A stretch of 64,000 nt of DNA from Massospora cicadina (GCA_022478985.1 JAKSZP010000012.1:186001-250000); one strand, 5' to 3'. Positions 47,869-58,235 are shown, numbered from the stretch's first letter. The notes: a model not told the origin generated them from the letters alone. Translations and numbers: made by a program.

Positions 47869-47886
47869 TGATGCTCACTACAGGGG
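47869..47886 (+). other. Gypsy-5 primer-binding site
   Basis: TGATGCTCACTACAGGGG, two nt after the 5' LTR; one base from the consensus TGGTGCTCACTACAGGGG. Confidence 0.82.
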
Positions 47887-47899
47887 GGTAGTTGAGTAG

Positions 47900-49111
47900 A
47901 AGATACTATGAGATGATGTCACATAAGGAAAAAATAAGAAAACTTTGGATAGAGTTGGCAATTGTCACCCAGAACGCCTTGAATTTAGTGAATCACTGAG
48001 AATTTGCTTCCTTGGAGGAGAGAGTAGCAAGATTGAGGAAGGGGTCAAGAATGTCGCTAGTTTAGCAATGAGTTACTTGGAAAAGTAACATCATTAAAGA
48101 AAAAAGAAGGAGATTTAGTTTAAGAAGTCTTATTCTTGTAAATGGAGCATGAAGCGGATCACATTCTTTAAAGAGAATTCAGCGCAGATATAGATTGACT
48201 GATTAAGCAAGTTGAGGAGTTGAAGACTCACAAATGTGAACGTGAGCCATATGCGGCGACCAACGCTGAAGAAAGAACTCCACGGACTCCAGTGGGGAAG
48301 TTAGATACCCAAGAAATATGCTGCCCGCTTTCACAGCTATTTTGGAGATAATGCCTGAAATTATTCCTCAAGTGAGCTGAGAAGCTGAACTAAGAGAGGT
48401 GGCTAGAGAAACCTTGGAGGTAATTAAAGTGCCACTGCAATTACCTGATTTCCATTGGGATAATGCCCTGCGTTTTCCAATTATTCGATATGACAATGTT
48501 TGATACAGAAATCATCAATATGCTTTGATGGTGATGAATTTCCTGGATACCGATTTTCAGACCCTAGTTTTGCCCCATCTAGAGGGGGACATCTGGTTGT
48601 ATTCAGAGGTCAAGGTGGTAATATGAATATATTCAGAAGTCCCACACGCATGTCAAAGCACAAGCAAAAATTTATATGCAATCAATTCCAGAAGGGTGAA
48701 TCCTTATCAAGTTTCACCGATCATTTCTACCAAGAATTGCAGATTTTGGTTGGAGCAAAAGTGCTTCATGATTTTGATGCCCAGTCGCACTACAATTGTC
48801 CCTTCAGCCCTATTGCAATTTGTACTAAATGATAACTTCCGTGTTCACAACAGAGATTACCACCTTTCAGATGGTGGATCATTTGAAAAATATTGGAAGC
48901 TACTTTTGATGCTCCAAATAGAAGTTTCAGATTGAATCCAGTACAAAATTCATTCCATGAAGGGGACGAGGGCACTAAGGAGATTAATAACTTAACTTTT
49001 CCAGAAAAAAAAACTAAAGAGTTTAAATGGATCAATAAGAAGGAGAAAGTCTGTTACCAGTGTGGAGGAAAAGGACATTTTGCTGTGCACTGCAAGAAAC
49101 CTAAAGAATAG
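47900..49111 (+). pseudogene. Gypsy-5 gag with CCHC zinc knuckle
   Basis: Starts about 47914 (MMSHKEKIRKLWIELAIVTQ), paralleling the Gypsy-1 gag start. The capsid beginning PDFHWDNA is near 48450. Capsid pieces 48500-48832 and 48696-48935 (FQKGESLSSFTDHFYQELQI). The C-terminal frame 48893-49111 ends with CYQCGGKGHFAVHC (CX2CX4HX4C), the nucleic-acid-binding knuckle. Frames change at least twice and stops lie in the coiled-coil start. It is the only gypsy gag in the window with a recognisable knuckle. Confidence 0.85.
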
Positions 49112-50480
49112 ATCAATTTGGTCCAAGTGAAAGAGTCTAAACCTACACAAGAGTCATGAAAAGGGCCCGCGGCCTAGATGGGGGAAAAGTCTAGAGCTTC
49201 AGAAAAATCTGTTCCTCCCAATATTATGCACAAAGAAATTGACATCAATGATTTGTTTGTCGATGAGGACATGCAAGCTCAGCCATATAAAGTAGTCAAT
49301 TTAGTTGTGAACGCGGTAACAAGATATGGAGAGAATGGGAATGAGCCCTGAGAAATCCAAGGTGTTCTTGGAAAAGCAATGAAAAACATCAAGACCTTGA
49401 ATGGACGAGTTTTCAGGACTATCAATTGGAAGCAATTATTATTCCCAAAACCTTTGGAACAAGCGGCTATCATTCAAGCTACTCATAAGGTTGTCAGGCA
49501 CGGAGGCCTGAGAAAAACAACAAACTTATTTTCCAGTATTACTACTTGGAGTCCATCAATTATGATGTTGTGGATTATCTGGCTTGTTCTGTGGAGTGCC
49601 AGTTGCACAAGCTGCATAAGAGCATGACAGGATACTGACCGGTCTGCCCTGGATTTGCTTGGCATATGCTGTCCATCAAAATGACGGGACCACTGATGAT
49701 GAGCACAGGGGGAGTCAAGTACATTATAGTTGCAATTGACCATCTGATGAGACGGGCTGAGATGAAGGCCCTGGCAAAAGTAGATGCTACCAGCACTGGA
49801 ATTTTATACTAGATCAAGTTTAAACTGACATGGATGCCTGCAGATCTTACTGTGTGATAATGAAAAGAATTTCACATCTCATGTTATCCCATGATTAAAT
49901 GAAATAATGAGGATCCAAGGAGTCGTGTCTATACCCTACCAGCTGGAGATGAACAGAATGGTAAAACTAATCAATGTGATACTGGCCGTGACACTGAGGA
50001 AGCTGGTTGCAGGAAGAACTTCTGAATTGGGAATGTACCTGAGTTCAGTGATGTTTGCCTAAAACATAAGTCATCATACAGCAATGTGAAAAAAGCCGTT
50101 TGAGCTGCTATATGGAAGGAAGGCCGTGTTGCCACAAATTTTATATTTGGTGGTGGAACCAACATTGGGGATGAGTGTTGAGCAATACCTGTATAATTGA
50201 TGAATATCCTGATTGAATTGCAATTGCAAGCATTTGATATGACTTTGAAGAAAAGGATTTGAGCGAAAATGCTGGTTGGTAAGAACTGACTGGCCTTATT
50301 AGAATATCATTAGGCGAAAGAGTTGCCTATTGTGATACACATGGTTTTAGGAGAAGAAACAAGTTGGATGCATTGTGGTCAGCTCTGTTCAAGATTATCA
50401 TCAAGATGGCAACAGATGCCTACTCCATCAAGAACCTCTTGGATGGAAGGATAATAAATTGAGTCCATGCTAGGTATTTA
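49112..50480 (+). pseudogene. Gypsy-5 integrase (no RT upstream)
   Basis: The zinc-binding start is at 49460-49640: ATHKVVRHGGLRKT, then a CX2-type pair further on (in the alternate frame CQLHKLHKS), HHCC type. Core from ~49670 with IIVAIDHLMRRAEMKALAK (first Asp). LLCDNEKNFTSH near 49850 (second Asp). Near 49940 the usual NGxVE-type motif reads MNRMVK, so the third acidic residue seems replaced by Lys. C-terminal part 50310-50490 (VAYCDTHGF, KLDALW, SIKNLLDG) as in Gypsy-1. Several stops. The segment 49112-49400 has no DTG/DSG or YLDD. Confidence 0.82.
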
Positions 50481-50951
50481 AAGCAATGAATCAATGAAAA
50501 AAAATAATGAAAAGTTTTCTAAAGGAAATTGAGCCATTAAGTTGGTTATGTCCTAAAGATTTGGTTAAGTCTGAAAAAAGGACCGCTGAACTTAACTAGA
50601 TGGTTAAGTCTTAATGAGTAAGGCCTCTGAACCATAGAAACCTGGTAGGCCTAAGTATACTCAGGAAACAGTTTGGGGGAACAAAATAAAAAGATGGACC
50701 ATTGAACCAAGTAAAGGTCAAGTCCCATAGAAAAAAAGAAAAAAAATAAAATATTGATAAAAATATTAAAAGAAGAACTTGATTAAAAACTCAGAAAAAA
50801 ATATATTTTTATAACTTTTTTATTGGTTATCCTTGATTTGGGGATGATTCCGCCTATGTCACCTCTTGGGGGAGGGAGGATGGATCGCAGTAAAAGCAAA
50901 CAACCCATCAAAATCTATGCGAGATCGGATGCTAGCAAGGGCTAGACCTGC

Positions 50952-51443
50952 TCAAAACCAAGTTTTTTGAGTAGATGCTGATCCTTGTGAGAAAGCAATT
51001 AGGGGAAGAGAGATTGAAATGTTAGAATATGCCAAATGCAATACCCCAGATTGGAGAGGGAAGCAACAGAACAGGATGAGGCAGTTGGCAAATAACCCCA
51101 AGTAATCTCGATGTGGCACTGGAGCTGAAAGATTAGTCTTGAGCACTTGCTGAAAGGCTTTGTCAAGAACATTGGACATATGGGCTGGCATTGAGCAAGG
51201 GATACTAGGTGTGGGTTGCCAAATCATGACCCCTATTAAAGCCATCAGTGGAAGATACTGATGGGATGCGCCAGAAATGAGATAGTCATGCAAGGAGCGA
51301 ATGGCATCCTGCAGACGACAACTACAAGCTTCTTGGAGCTGAAGCAGAATGAGCGATGAAAGCCAGGAGAGGCTGGAAGCTTTGTGGCCTAACTTTGAAG
51401 AACTTAGCCGGCAAAGTGAAGAGCATAGAATGCAACATCTCAA
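50952..51443 (-). CDS. Antisense ORF 3 of Gypsy-5, 163 aa, unknown
   Basis: Longest of the three antisense frames. The protein is Leu/Ser-rich, begins MRCCILCSSLCRLSSSKLG and has a hydrophobic stretch (LPLMALIGVMIWQPTPS) in the middle. A short repeated theme, SCRLQDAIRSLHDYLISG and NVLDKAFQQVLKT, looks helical. Charge is low and there are six or more cysteines in the first third and near LILFCCFPL. No catalytic motif seen. The ATG at 51443 may not be a true start, because an upstream frame could join it by splicing or a past frameshift. Whether it is translated is unknown. Confidence 0.35.
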   Translation of the reverse strand: MRCCILCSSLCRLSSSKLGHKASSLSWLSSLILLQLQEACSCRLQDAIRSLHDYLISGASHQYLPLMALIGVMIWQPTPSIPCSMPAHMSNVLDKAFQQVLKTNLSAPVPHRDYLGLFANCLILFCCFPLQSGVLHLAYSNISISLPLIAFSQGSASTQKTWF

Positions 51444-51595
51444 TCTAGGATGTTTTTAAGATCATAAGAGTTCTGAGCTATGGGAAAAGCCTTTGTTAGC
51501 TGGATCCTTAATTATGCATAGGGGAGTTCAGAATGCTCGCTGTTTCCAAAGGCTAGTTTGGTGGCCAAAACAGCTGGCTTGTTATACTAACTGAG

Positions 51596-51850
51596 TCAGA
51601 AGAGTAAGAATGGAAGAAAGTAAGATCTGGCTAAGAACAAACTATTGAGAGTGGAGGTAATTGTTTCAGGAGGTTTGATGATGATGGTAGGAGAATCTGT
51701 GAATGGAACCAAATCCAGGAGAGTTTCAGTATCTAACTTAGGAATCGATGACAGAGGAAGGATTGGTTGTGAGTCATTTGAGATAATCATTAACCTGGTT
51801 TCATCAGGGTTGGTTACCATTTCTGGTAATTGCATAGAAGGACTGGCCAT
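51596..51850 (-). CDS. Antisense ORF 2 of Gypsy-5, 84 aa, unknown
   Basis: Begins MASPSMQLPEMVTNPDETRL and ends in the hydrophobic LFLARSYFLPFLLF. Ser/Thr/Pro-rich middle (PFTDSPTIIIKPPETITS). Coding-like sequence continues upstream beyond a stop (about 51980-51900: SNLESWYQQLLNSMPDKDL), so this is probably the rear half of a longer broken frame. No domain recognised. Confidence 0.35.
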   Translation of the reverse strand: MASPSMQLPEMVTNPDETRLMIISNDSQPILPLSSIPKLDTETLLDLVPFTDSPTIIIKPPETITSTLNSLFLARSYFLPFLLF

Positions 51851-52148
51851 GGGTACTTGACTGGAAGTATGAGTCCTGGAAGGACCATAGAAGAGGTTTC
51901 AATGTGCAGATTGACTCATCATCTGGAAGAGATGAAGGTCTTTATCAGGCATGCTATTAAGCAGTTGTTGGTACCAAGACTCCAAATTTGACATATGAGC
52001 TGGATGAGAGGAGGGATAATAGACTTATATGATAATAATTATTATGCACTCTGGATTTAATTAGGCTTTAATTTTGGAGAAGTTAATCTTAAATTAATGG
52101 GATAAGCTCTTCAGAGAAGTGTTAAGAATGATATGAGCCAAGAGGTTA

Positions 52149-52517
52149 CTATGAGAAAATAACAAGGGCAAAATATAAATGAGCATTCTTATTGTGCCAC
52201 AAAACAGACATTGATGACAAGAATCTCCTGTCAAGGATGAGAAGAAAATCATGAAATTGAGGAACCTGGACCAATAATCCTGAATATGACAGTGGGTCAT
52301 ATACCCTGATGGGGGGAAACCAGATCATGGAATTAATATTGTCATGAGTAAATGAATCAGCCTGGCATGACAGAAGGTCATGGGAACTGCGCTCTGAGTA
52401 GGCAGTATCAAGGAGGAAGAGAAAGAGAGCCACATGCTGAAGGTTATCCCGAGCAGCGTTGAGTACCAATTGACCATACTCTTCTTGAACAAAAGAAGTA
52501 TTTGACTGAGTGTCCAA
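52149..52517 (-). CDS. Antisense ORF 1 of Gypsy-5, 122 aa, unknown
   Basis: Begins MDTQSNTSFVQEEYGQLVL and contains HVALFLFLLDTAYSERSSHD and VPQFHDFLLILDRRFLS. Composition is that of a soluble helical protein, unlike the low-complexity shadows of LTR sequence. A one-base shift after residue 122 opens a further 20 codons (to ~52094: NLLAHIILNTSLKSLSH). It starts just inside the purine tract of the 3' LTR, so a transcript initiated in the 3' LTR on the opposite strand could carry it. No homologue recognised. Confidence 0.4.
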   Translation of the reverse strand: MDTQSNTSFVQEEYGQLVLNAARDNLQHVALFLFLLDTAYSERSSHDLLSCQADSFTHDNINSMIWFPPIRVYDPLSYSGLLVQVPQFHDFLLILDRRFLSSMSVLWHNKNAHLYFALVIFS

Positions 52518-52560
52518 AGCAGTATTCTTCTGTCACAATCCTTTTCTTACTGGAAATTTA

Positions 52561-52573
52561 GGTAAGAGGGGGA
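52561..52573 (+). other. Gypsy-5 polypurine tract
   Basis: GGTAAGAGGGGGA immediately before the 3' LTR start TGTTGGGATTTC. Confidence 0.72.
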
Positions 52574-53690
52574 TGTTGGGATTTCTGCCCATATTCCCAG
52601 CTGACTAGATTACCAGGGGTCGCTAGGGGTAATTCCTTATAGCAAAGTGAATTGGATATTGGTTGAACCTAATTTCAGGGTAACAATGTTCAGGGGATTT
52701 TAGGTAATTCGCCTGGGTCAGATCCATAAGGGATTGATCTAGGTGAATGCTTAAGATCTCATTGGGAAGAGTTGCTGACAAAATAGGGGTATCTGATAGT
52801 TAATCTTGATTAACTATCTGGTGTACCAATTGGGATCAGTCAGGTTTCATCACCAACCAATTGGGATGTAAGTATCAAGTTGTGAGGCGAGTGATGCTTC
52901 CTGAAACTAGCAAATCAATCAGTTGGTTTGCAACCTGCCTTAATGGGTAACAAGTCCCATTACCTAAGCAGGTTGCTTGCCAAATATGGTTGGTTTGCTA
53001 GGATTGAGAGAAGAATGTTATGGACATGTTTTCCTACTTTTTCTCTTTTAGGTCTCAAGGATGTCCAATGACAGAATCCTAGCCAGGATGGGGAAGACCA
53101 TCGCTTATGAGATGATGATGGGTAATTTAATAAAATGGCTGCCGTTCATTGATGAGGTGCCAATCAAGGGTTAAGTGCCAAATTCCCGCTATATATTCTC
53201 CTAAGAATTCACTAAATTAAAACAACACTTTACAGAACACTTTTATGAGTAATTACCTGAAACCATTTTGAATTCTATTCTTCTTCAAGGAAATTATTGC
53301 TGTGTGCTTTAATTGAAGACTCTTTAAGATAAAGAGTAAGGATCTGAGGGTGGATCCAGAGAATAGAAGCTTATCTGAATCAGGGATTGCTGCTGACTGT
53401 GTGTCACCAGAGAGAAGCTGTAAACAAGTATATGCGTGTGGATCAAGTTAGGTGGTATAAGAGAATGAGTCCTTATTGAGGACATCTTAAGTATTTTGTG
53501 GGGTAGTACTAGTCAAGCATTGGACCCAATACTAGTGCTTTATTCACATTGGATTATAGTTTTCATACTATTATCAATCATCTATATTATTATCAGACAG
53601 CGCGGAGAATTGCACAACATGGAACCTGTGCAGTTAAACAATTTATGGGTTATCAGCCGTGAACAATCAAGAAACCCATAGATTTTAATA
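52574..53690 (+). repeat. Gypsy-5 3' LTR (1117 bp)
   Basis: Pairs with 46753-47866. The terminal CA has become TA. The 61-codon frame at 53496-53681 is chance within the LTR. Confidence 0.95.
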
Positions 53691-54010
53691 CCACCACTGT
53701 GGCGGCGTCCTCATCAGAGGGGAAACTGATGTCAAAATGACTCTTATAAAGGCATAAGTTAATAAAATAAACTGGCACAAATGCAGCAGTGGTGATCTTA
53801 ATAGTTTATTTATCAATATATGGGAAAAATTCCATTGTTGATTTGGAGGCAAAAGTGAACGTTTGATCAAGGGAGGGCAAATTGGGTGGGCATTCACAAG
53901 ATGGTGCGTTAAGTCCTTTTTGGGACAACGCGTCGAGAAATATTAGGTGGACTAGTTACTTCAGTCCAAGCACTTTTTAATAAACTGGAAATGCTAAGGG
54001 GTGGATCGCC
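53691..54010 (-). pseudogene. Half-LINE D4 ORF1, N-terminal part
   Basis: Continuation of D4 upstream of the Gypsy-5 insertion. The minus strand near 53700-53810 reads TTAAFVPVYFINLCLYKSHF then DISFPSDEDAATVV, matching D2 TAAFAPAGFIDFHPYKGYFD and GFTTEADAAAVA. The match resumes across Gypsy-5 at 46752 (VVTPLV against LTPLIY), which fixes the insertion inside this codon neighbourhood. Confidence 0.8.
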
Positions 54011-54136
54011 TGCTTTTTCAGTATGAGCCAGCAGGCGGAGGAACTGAGGTCATATATGGTAACAGAGTTTTGGCAGTTTGATTTAGATAATCTTATTAAA
54101 GTTGCTTAAAAGTGAGTTTGGGCAAAAAGAAAAGCA

Positions 54137-54887
54137 CCGCAAATATTTCACAGCATAATGTTATTTTATGACATCATTAGAATAATATCTCGTTAAAATT
54201 TTATGTATGCTCAAGGATATTTTATACTTGTTATAACCTATAAGATCTCAATAAATGCCTCATAAGGGGAATAATCCGGCGCCTTTTTTTAATAAAATCT
54301 CACCTGAGCATGGCTTGCACTAACCTATCATAATTCAGTCCACACAAAGGCATGTACTTAAGCAGAACTTTAATGTTATAATGTTATATGTTAATCAGAA
54401 TAGCAACATAATATACAAAAAAAATTCTTAGAATTTCCTAAATTTTCACCGCTTACTATTAGACTCTTGAATATCAAAGGCTACAGCACTTTGAGTATAT
54501 TGACAGCTGTTTCATTATGTGTTAAATCACATAAATATGACATCATGCTAGCACCATGAAATTAGAGTGATTATGGAATTTTAGTAATAATATTAATAAA
54601 TTATGCAATTTTTGTAGATTAACACCTAGCTTGGTTTCAAGTTGTCCATATTATTTACAGGCTTTCTTATAAGAAAAATTATTATACTATTTTTCTTATT
54701 AAGTAATAACTGATCATATAGTTGTCAAATTTATTATTATCGAAAAAACCACTGGTTGTGTAATAGAAATTTCTGTATTCATTCTTCCTCAATCTTTCCA
54801 CAATCTGATATAGTAAACTTAAATTTCTGACGGAATTTAGTTCTATCTTTCATTTAAATCAATTATTCATTAGATTTAAAACTTAAA
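54137..54887. other. AT-rich stretch, nothing recognised
   Basis: No ORF, repeat pair or RNA-like structure seen. Confidence 0.45.
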
Positions 54888-56556
54888 ATGTTTTTACACT
54901 CAACTAACTTTTCCCTTGTGCCACTAATAGCCTATGTCAACTCAATTAAAGCAGCTGACCATGCATAGTGGTGGCGGTGCTTACCTCATGGCAATTAGTG
55001 GTTGTCATTTAAACGCCCCTGGTCTGTCCCAGCTAGTCCCATGAGCACTTCCAGTCTTTATGTCCCACCTCAGGACCTAGCCCACCACCTCACATGCTCT
55101 CAAGTGGTGCTCAGAAGCCTCTGGTGCTCCCTCAGAGCAACCTGAATCTCAACTTTTGGGTCAGGTATAAGAACCTTTTCCCATATGTGAGCGTGGCCAT
55201 CATTGAGATGAACATGGTGGTTTACAAACCTGGAAGATCATAAATTTCCTCTGAGGGTACTTTGATCTTGGCTTCTCTTGTGAATCCCACACCATGGTGG
55301 CAGTACAGTTGCCTTTAATTTCTAAAAATACCCCCATTACAACCATCTGAACTCATTTGCAGATGAGGCCACACAGGTGGTCCAGTTTTCAGCTTGCCCT
55401 GCCATCTTTCCCCTAAAAGCCTCCACCATGAGCTCACAGAGGGCTTGGATGCCTATAACTTTAACCCCATGCTGCAGCTTGTGGTTCCAGATGGCTCCAA
55501 TCATCTTGCTAGGCCTCACGGCATTTGTTATGTTCAGCCTCTTCTGTCATGACACCCACCTTGCAATACCCCCATACCATAATCAGATCTTCCCCTGATC
55601 ATCCCTTCTGGGCATGCATAAAAAATGGCCGCGCCATTTATCCCTTGTAATTTTCTCTCAACCACTTAAAGTGCAAGTGCACAGCGTTCACCGCTGAAGC
55701 TTCTTATGCCGCTCCTCCCAACAAAGCTTAAACTCCCAGAACCATTACTGAGCAGATGGCAGCTCATGCTCTGGCAGATTTTCCATGATCCACTGTGCAT
55801 GACAAGTAAGCATCTGCCACCCAACCAACTCCTTTTGCTGTCCCAGCGATGGCAGATTCAAATCCTTTTGACGCCCTCAAATGGATTGATAATGGTGACT
55901 GTACCTTTTGAATTAAACTACCTTAGACTGGTCAGAATTCTTTACACAACCCCCAATTGACTTCCCAATGCCATTCCCATCCTTGCAATAGATTCCCATC
56001 TTACAAAAATATTTATCAAAAGTCTGTTGATGTATCTGCTGCCGCATCAATTCCTCCTCCACCAAGCCCTCCATATGGTAATTGAGCTACTTTTCTGAGG
56101 CTTTTCCCATAGCTAACTTTATTATAGATATCCCCAAGGAAGAAAATTTGATATTAAAGAATTAACTTTTGCAGAAGGCTGCATGTGCATTGACATGGCG
56201 AGATCACCACTGTTTGACCCCAACTACACTCAACCCCCAACTCATAAAGCCATTTACTTGTGTGGCTAAACTTAAAACCTTTGCCAAATGACAAACTAAC
56301 CTAATACATTGAGCAACGCACACTGATGTCCTCATCTATGAAGAGAACCCTCACATTTTCTCCTTCTACCCTACACCGCTGATGCTTCAACCTCTTTTTG
56401 TCTGCCTTTGCCCACCACATGAAGAAACCAGTGTCAAACAAAAGTCCCCCTGACCCCTCTTCCCCTTCTATAATGGATGCTTAGGCTAATTCCACAGCAC
56501 CATGTCAAAATTTTTATTATCTTATCATCCCTTTGTTTGGCACACATTAAATTAAA
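54888..56556 (+). mobile_element. Half-LINE copy D1 (ORF1-only), diverged
   Basis: Plus-strand relative of D2. Corresponding landmarks: TGGTGGCGGTGCTTACCTC, the leader block CAGTCTTTATGTCCCACCTC and CAGGACCTAGCCCACC, and SNPFDALKWIDNGD in the 55850-55890 region against NQNPWALLDEIDKAGG. The 3' tail is at 56525-56556 (ATCATCCCTTTGTTTGG, then CACACATTAAATTAAA). Both boundaries are by alignment with D2; the 5' one is approximate. No target-site duplication was found. It is the most diverged copy in the window. Confidence 0.68.
55080..56480 (+). pseudogene. Half-LINE D1 ORF1
   Basis: Broken ORF1. Open pieces at 55377-55598 and 55706-55960 lie partly out of the ancestral frame. The ancestral frame near 55850 reads MADSNPFDALKWIDNGDCTF before a stop. 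A rich CCC/CCT composition and the final PPDPSSP-like region (near 56440-56470) match the end of D2 ORF1 (PPDPPSPSAMGG). No knuckle could be found with confidence. Confidence 0.55.
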
Positions 56557-57827
56557 GATGCGTGGAGGACCTCCCTCTTGAGTTGGGCCCCACTATTATT
56601 AAAAAAACTTAAACTTATGACACACCTGATAAAAGTTGATCTAAGGGTTAACTTATAAGCCTACTGTCTTCTTGTTACTTTTAATATAGGTACAGTATAT
56701 AACTTAGTAAAAGCATTCTTGCTACAAAGTTAAAAGACTTTTCTTTTACACAAAAATTGCTGTCTACAGATACAAAATGAGTTGCTAATTCATTTATGCA
56801 CTTTTAAAGTATAGATATGACTTTTTGACTACTTTCTATGGCTCACTGTATGAATCATGAATATTATAGTATAGGCCTGGTATCTAGGCAAATCAGAAAT
56901 TAAATTAGGATATCAAATCATATCTATAAGTTTAGGTATAAAATCTTTAATTTAGTTTTATCCTTATAGTATTTTAATGATAAACCATTAGATTAAATTA
57001 AGTCCAAATGACTTTAACACTCATATATGGACCCATAAATTTATGAAATATAACTCTAAAAATAATTCTATAAAACTTTAGGCACATTGTACATCTATAA
57101 TTAATGTCTACCTTTTGGCTCATTTTTGTGTTTAGTATTTCCTGACATTCTATATTGATTTAAATAGCTGACAATACCAGTTTTTTATACCCTTCAGTAT
57201 CTTAAGCCGCTTTTATACATGCTTTGAAAACTAAATTGACTTTTATTGTATCATTGATATTACAATAGTGATAGGTTTTGAAATACAATATCAAAATGAT
57301 TCTTGATAGTGAACTATTTAAATTTAAGGTCTTGTATAATGACAATCCATCTAAAAAAGTTGGATTTTATCTCTGTAAATTATATGTGTTACCTGTTAAA
57401 AGTTTTATTTATATTAGGAAAAAACTATAAAAGATAAAACTATAATTCATGATTAATGTTAGTTCTATAGTCAAAAAGGTATTTCTGTATGTAAGCTACT
57501 AAAGACCTTGTTTATCTAATTTTGCTAAAAACAATTCTACACGTTAGGAAAATTTAACCATCTTCAAATTACTTAATAAGATACTAGATAATAAGGTAGC
57601 TTCCATAAAATGAATCTACATCTAAAAGTGGAGCTGAAGAAAATAGTTATCTGTGATAAGATAAAATTCAATTAATATGATAGTTTTTATGTTTAGAGAC
57701 ATAGAATCTGGTAATTCAATTATAGTAACATTAAATATAGATGTATTGTTGAGCTTTATGTACTAGATACTGGTAGAAAACACTGAAGACTGGTATAACC
57801 ATAATTAATAAACCTTTTGCTTAATTT
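56557..57827. other. AT-rich stretch, nothing recognised
   Basis: About 1.3 kb of very AT-rich DNA with no ORF above 60 codons and no clear repeat structure. Confidence 0.45.
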
Positions 57828-57839
57828 AAAATTGTTTAT

Positions 57840-58154
57840 TTGGGGAGGGTACCCTGTGGTAGAGTATCGTCTCATTGACCACTGCCTTCCAAATTCTATC
57901 CTGATAGATGAAATTTAGGTAGGGGACAATTTATGACTGCTGACTGCTGGCGTTACGCACCAATGCCCCAAGCTGAGATAGCAAATAGCAAAGCGGTCCT
58001 TAAAGTTCCTGCCTATCATAATGCTGCATGTGGTTTAACAGGTTTATTCTCCTTTCCCATTAATCAATTTTCCCATTTCCCCATTTATTGGTGCGGTATA
58101 GTCATCAGGTCACCCCACCACAAATAAAAATAAAAAAATAAATAAATAGATTAA
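57840..58154 (+). mobile_element. tRNA-derived SINE (about 315 bp)
   Basis: The head resembles a tRNA: an A-box-like TACCCTGTGGTAGAGTA (57850-57866) and a B-box-like AAATTCTATCC (57891-57901), the spacing of an internal RNA polymerase III promoter. The acceptor ends do not pair, so it is not a working tRNA gene. An unrelated body follows, then a 3' end GTCATCAGGTCACCCC and ACAAATAAA (58102-58128) like the LINE and half-LINE tails, then an A-rich stretch to 58150. Flanks AAAATTGTTTAT (57828-57839) and AAAATTGTGTAT (58155-58166) agree at 11 of 12 bases. Confidence 0.78.
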
Positions 58155-58235
58155 AAAATTGTGTATCAAATAAATTATATCAAGGGTAGCTGTAATTAGA
58201 TTATATATACTTATCTGTGCCTTAGTATTGAGATT

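Larger units (their letters stand above)
50500..52560 (-). other. Gypsy-5 3' internal segment with antisense ORFs
   Basis: Two kilobases between integrase and 3' LTR hold no sense ORF. Three antisense frames lie here (52149-52517, 51596-51850, 50952-51443), described separately. Some Ty3/gypsy families of plants carry an antisense gene in just this interval; that is a parallel in position only, and I see no sequence match I can name. The first 300 bases (50480-50850) are AT-rich and non-coding on both strands. Confidence 0.6.
46753..53690 (+). mobile_element. Gypsy-5: non-autonomous LTR element (6.9 kb)
   Basis: Plus-strand element with LTRs of 1114 and 1117 bp (46753-47866, 52574-53690), PBS 47869-47886 and purine tract 52561-52573. 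The flanks CTACC and CCACC agree at four of five bases, a probable 5-bp TSD inside half-LINE D4. Gag (47900-49111) is followed almost at once by integrase (about 49430-50480): protease, RT and RNase H are missing. A 2.1-kb segment before the 3' LTR has antisense ORFs. It is the same family as Gypsy-1 by gag, integrase end and LTR end. Confidence 0.92.
45326..54136 (-). mobile_element. Half-LINE (ORF1-only) copy D4, split by Gypsy-5
   Basis: Minus-strand member of the ORF1-only family. Its 5' end is near 54136 (TTTTCTTTTTGCCCAAACTCACTTTTAAGC on the minus strand, in two parts matching the D2 start) and its 3' tail at 45326-45365 (CTGGTCGGATTACCCCAAATAAA, split here as CTGGTCGG and CCCCAAATAAA). 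Removing Gypsy-5 leaves about 1.87 kb, close to the 1.91 kb of D2. The conceptual ORF1 runs directly from one side of Gypsy-5 to the other. The target-site duplication was not found. C-to-T/G-to-A decay is marked. Confidence 0.8.

Noticed and set aside
53496..53681. 61-codon ORF resembling a membrane peptide
   Set aside because: Wholly inside the Gypsy-5 3' LTR; the equivalent frame is not open in the 5' LTR.
57850..57910. A functional tRNA gene
   Set aside because: A- and B-box-like segments are present but the acceptor arms do not pair and the B box is degenerate. A SINE head fits better.
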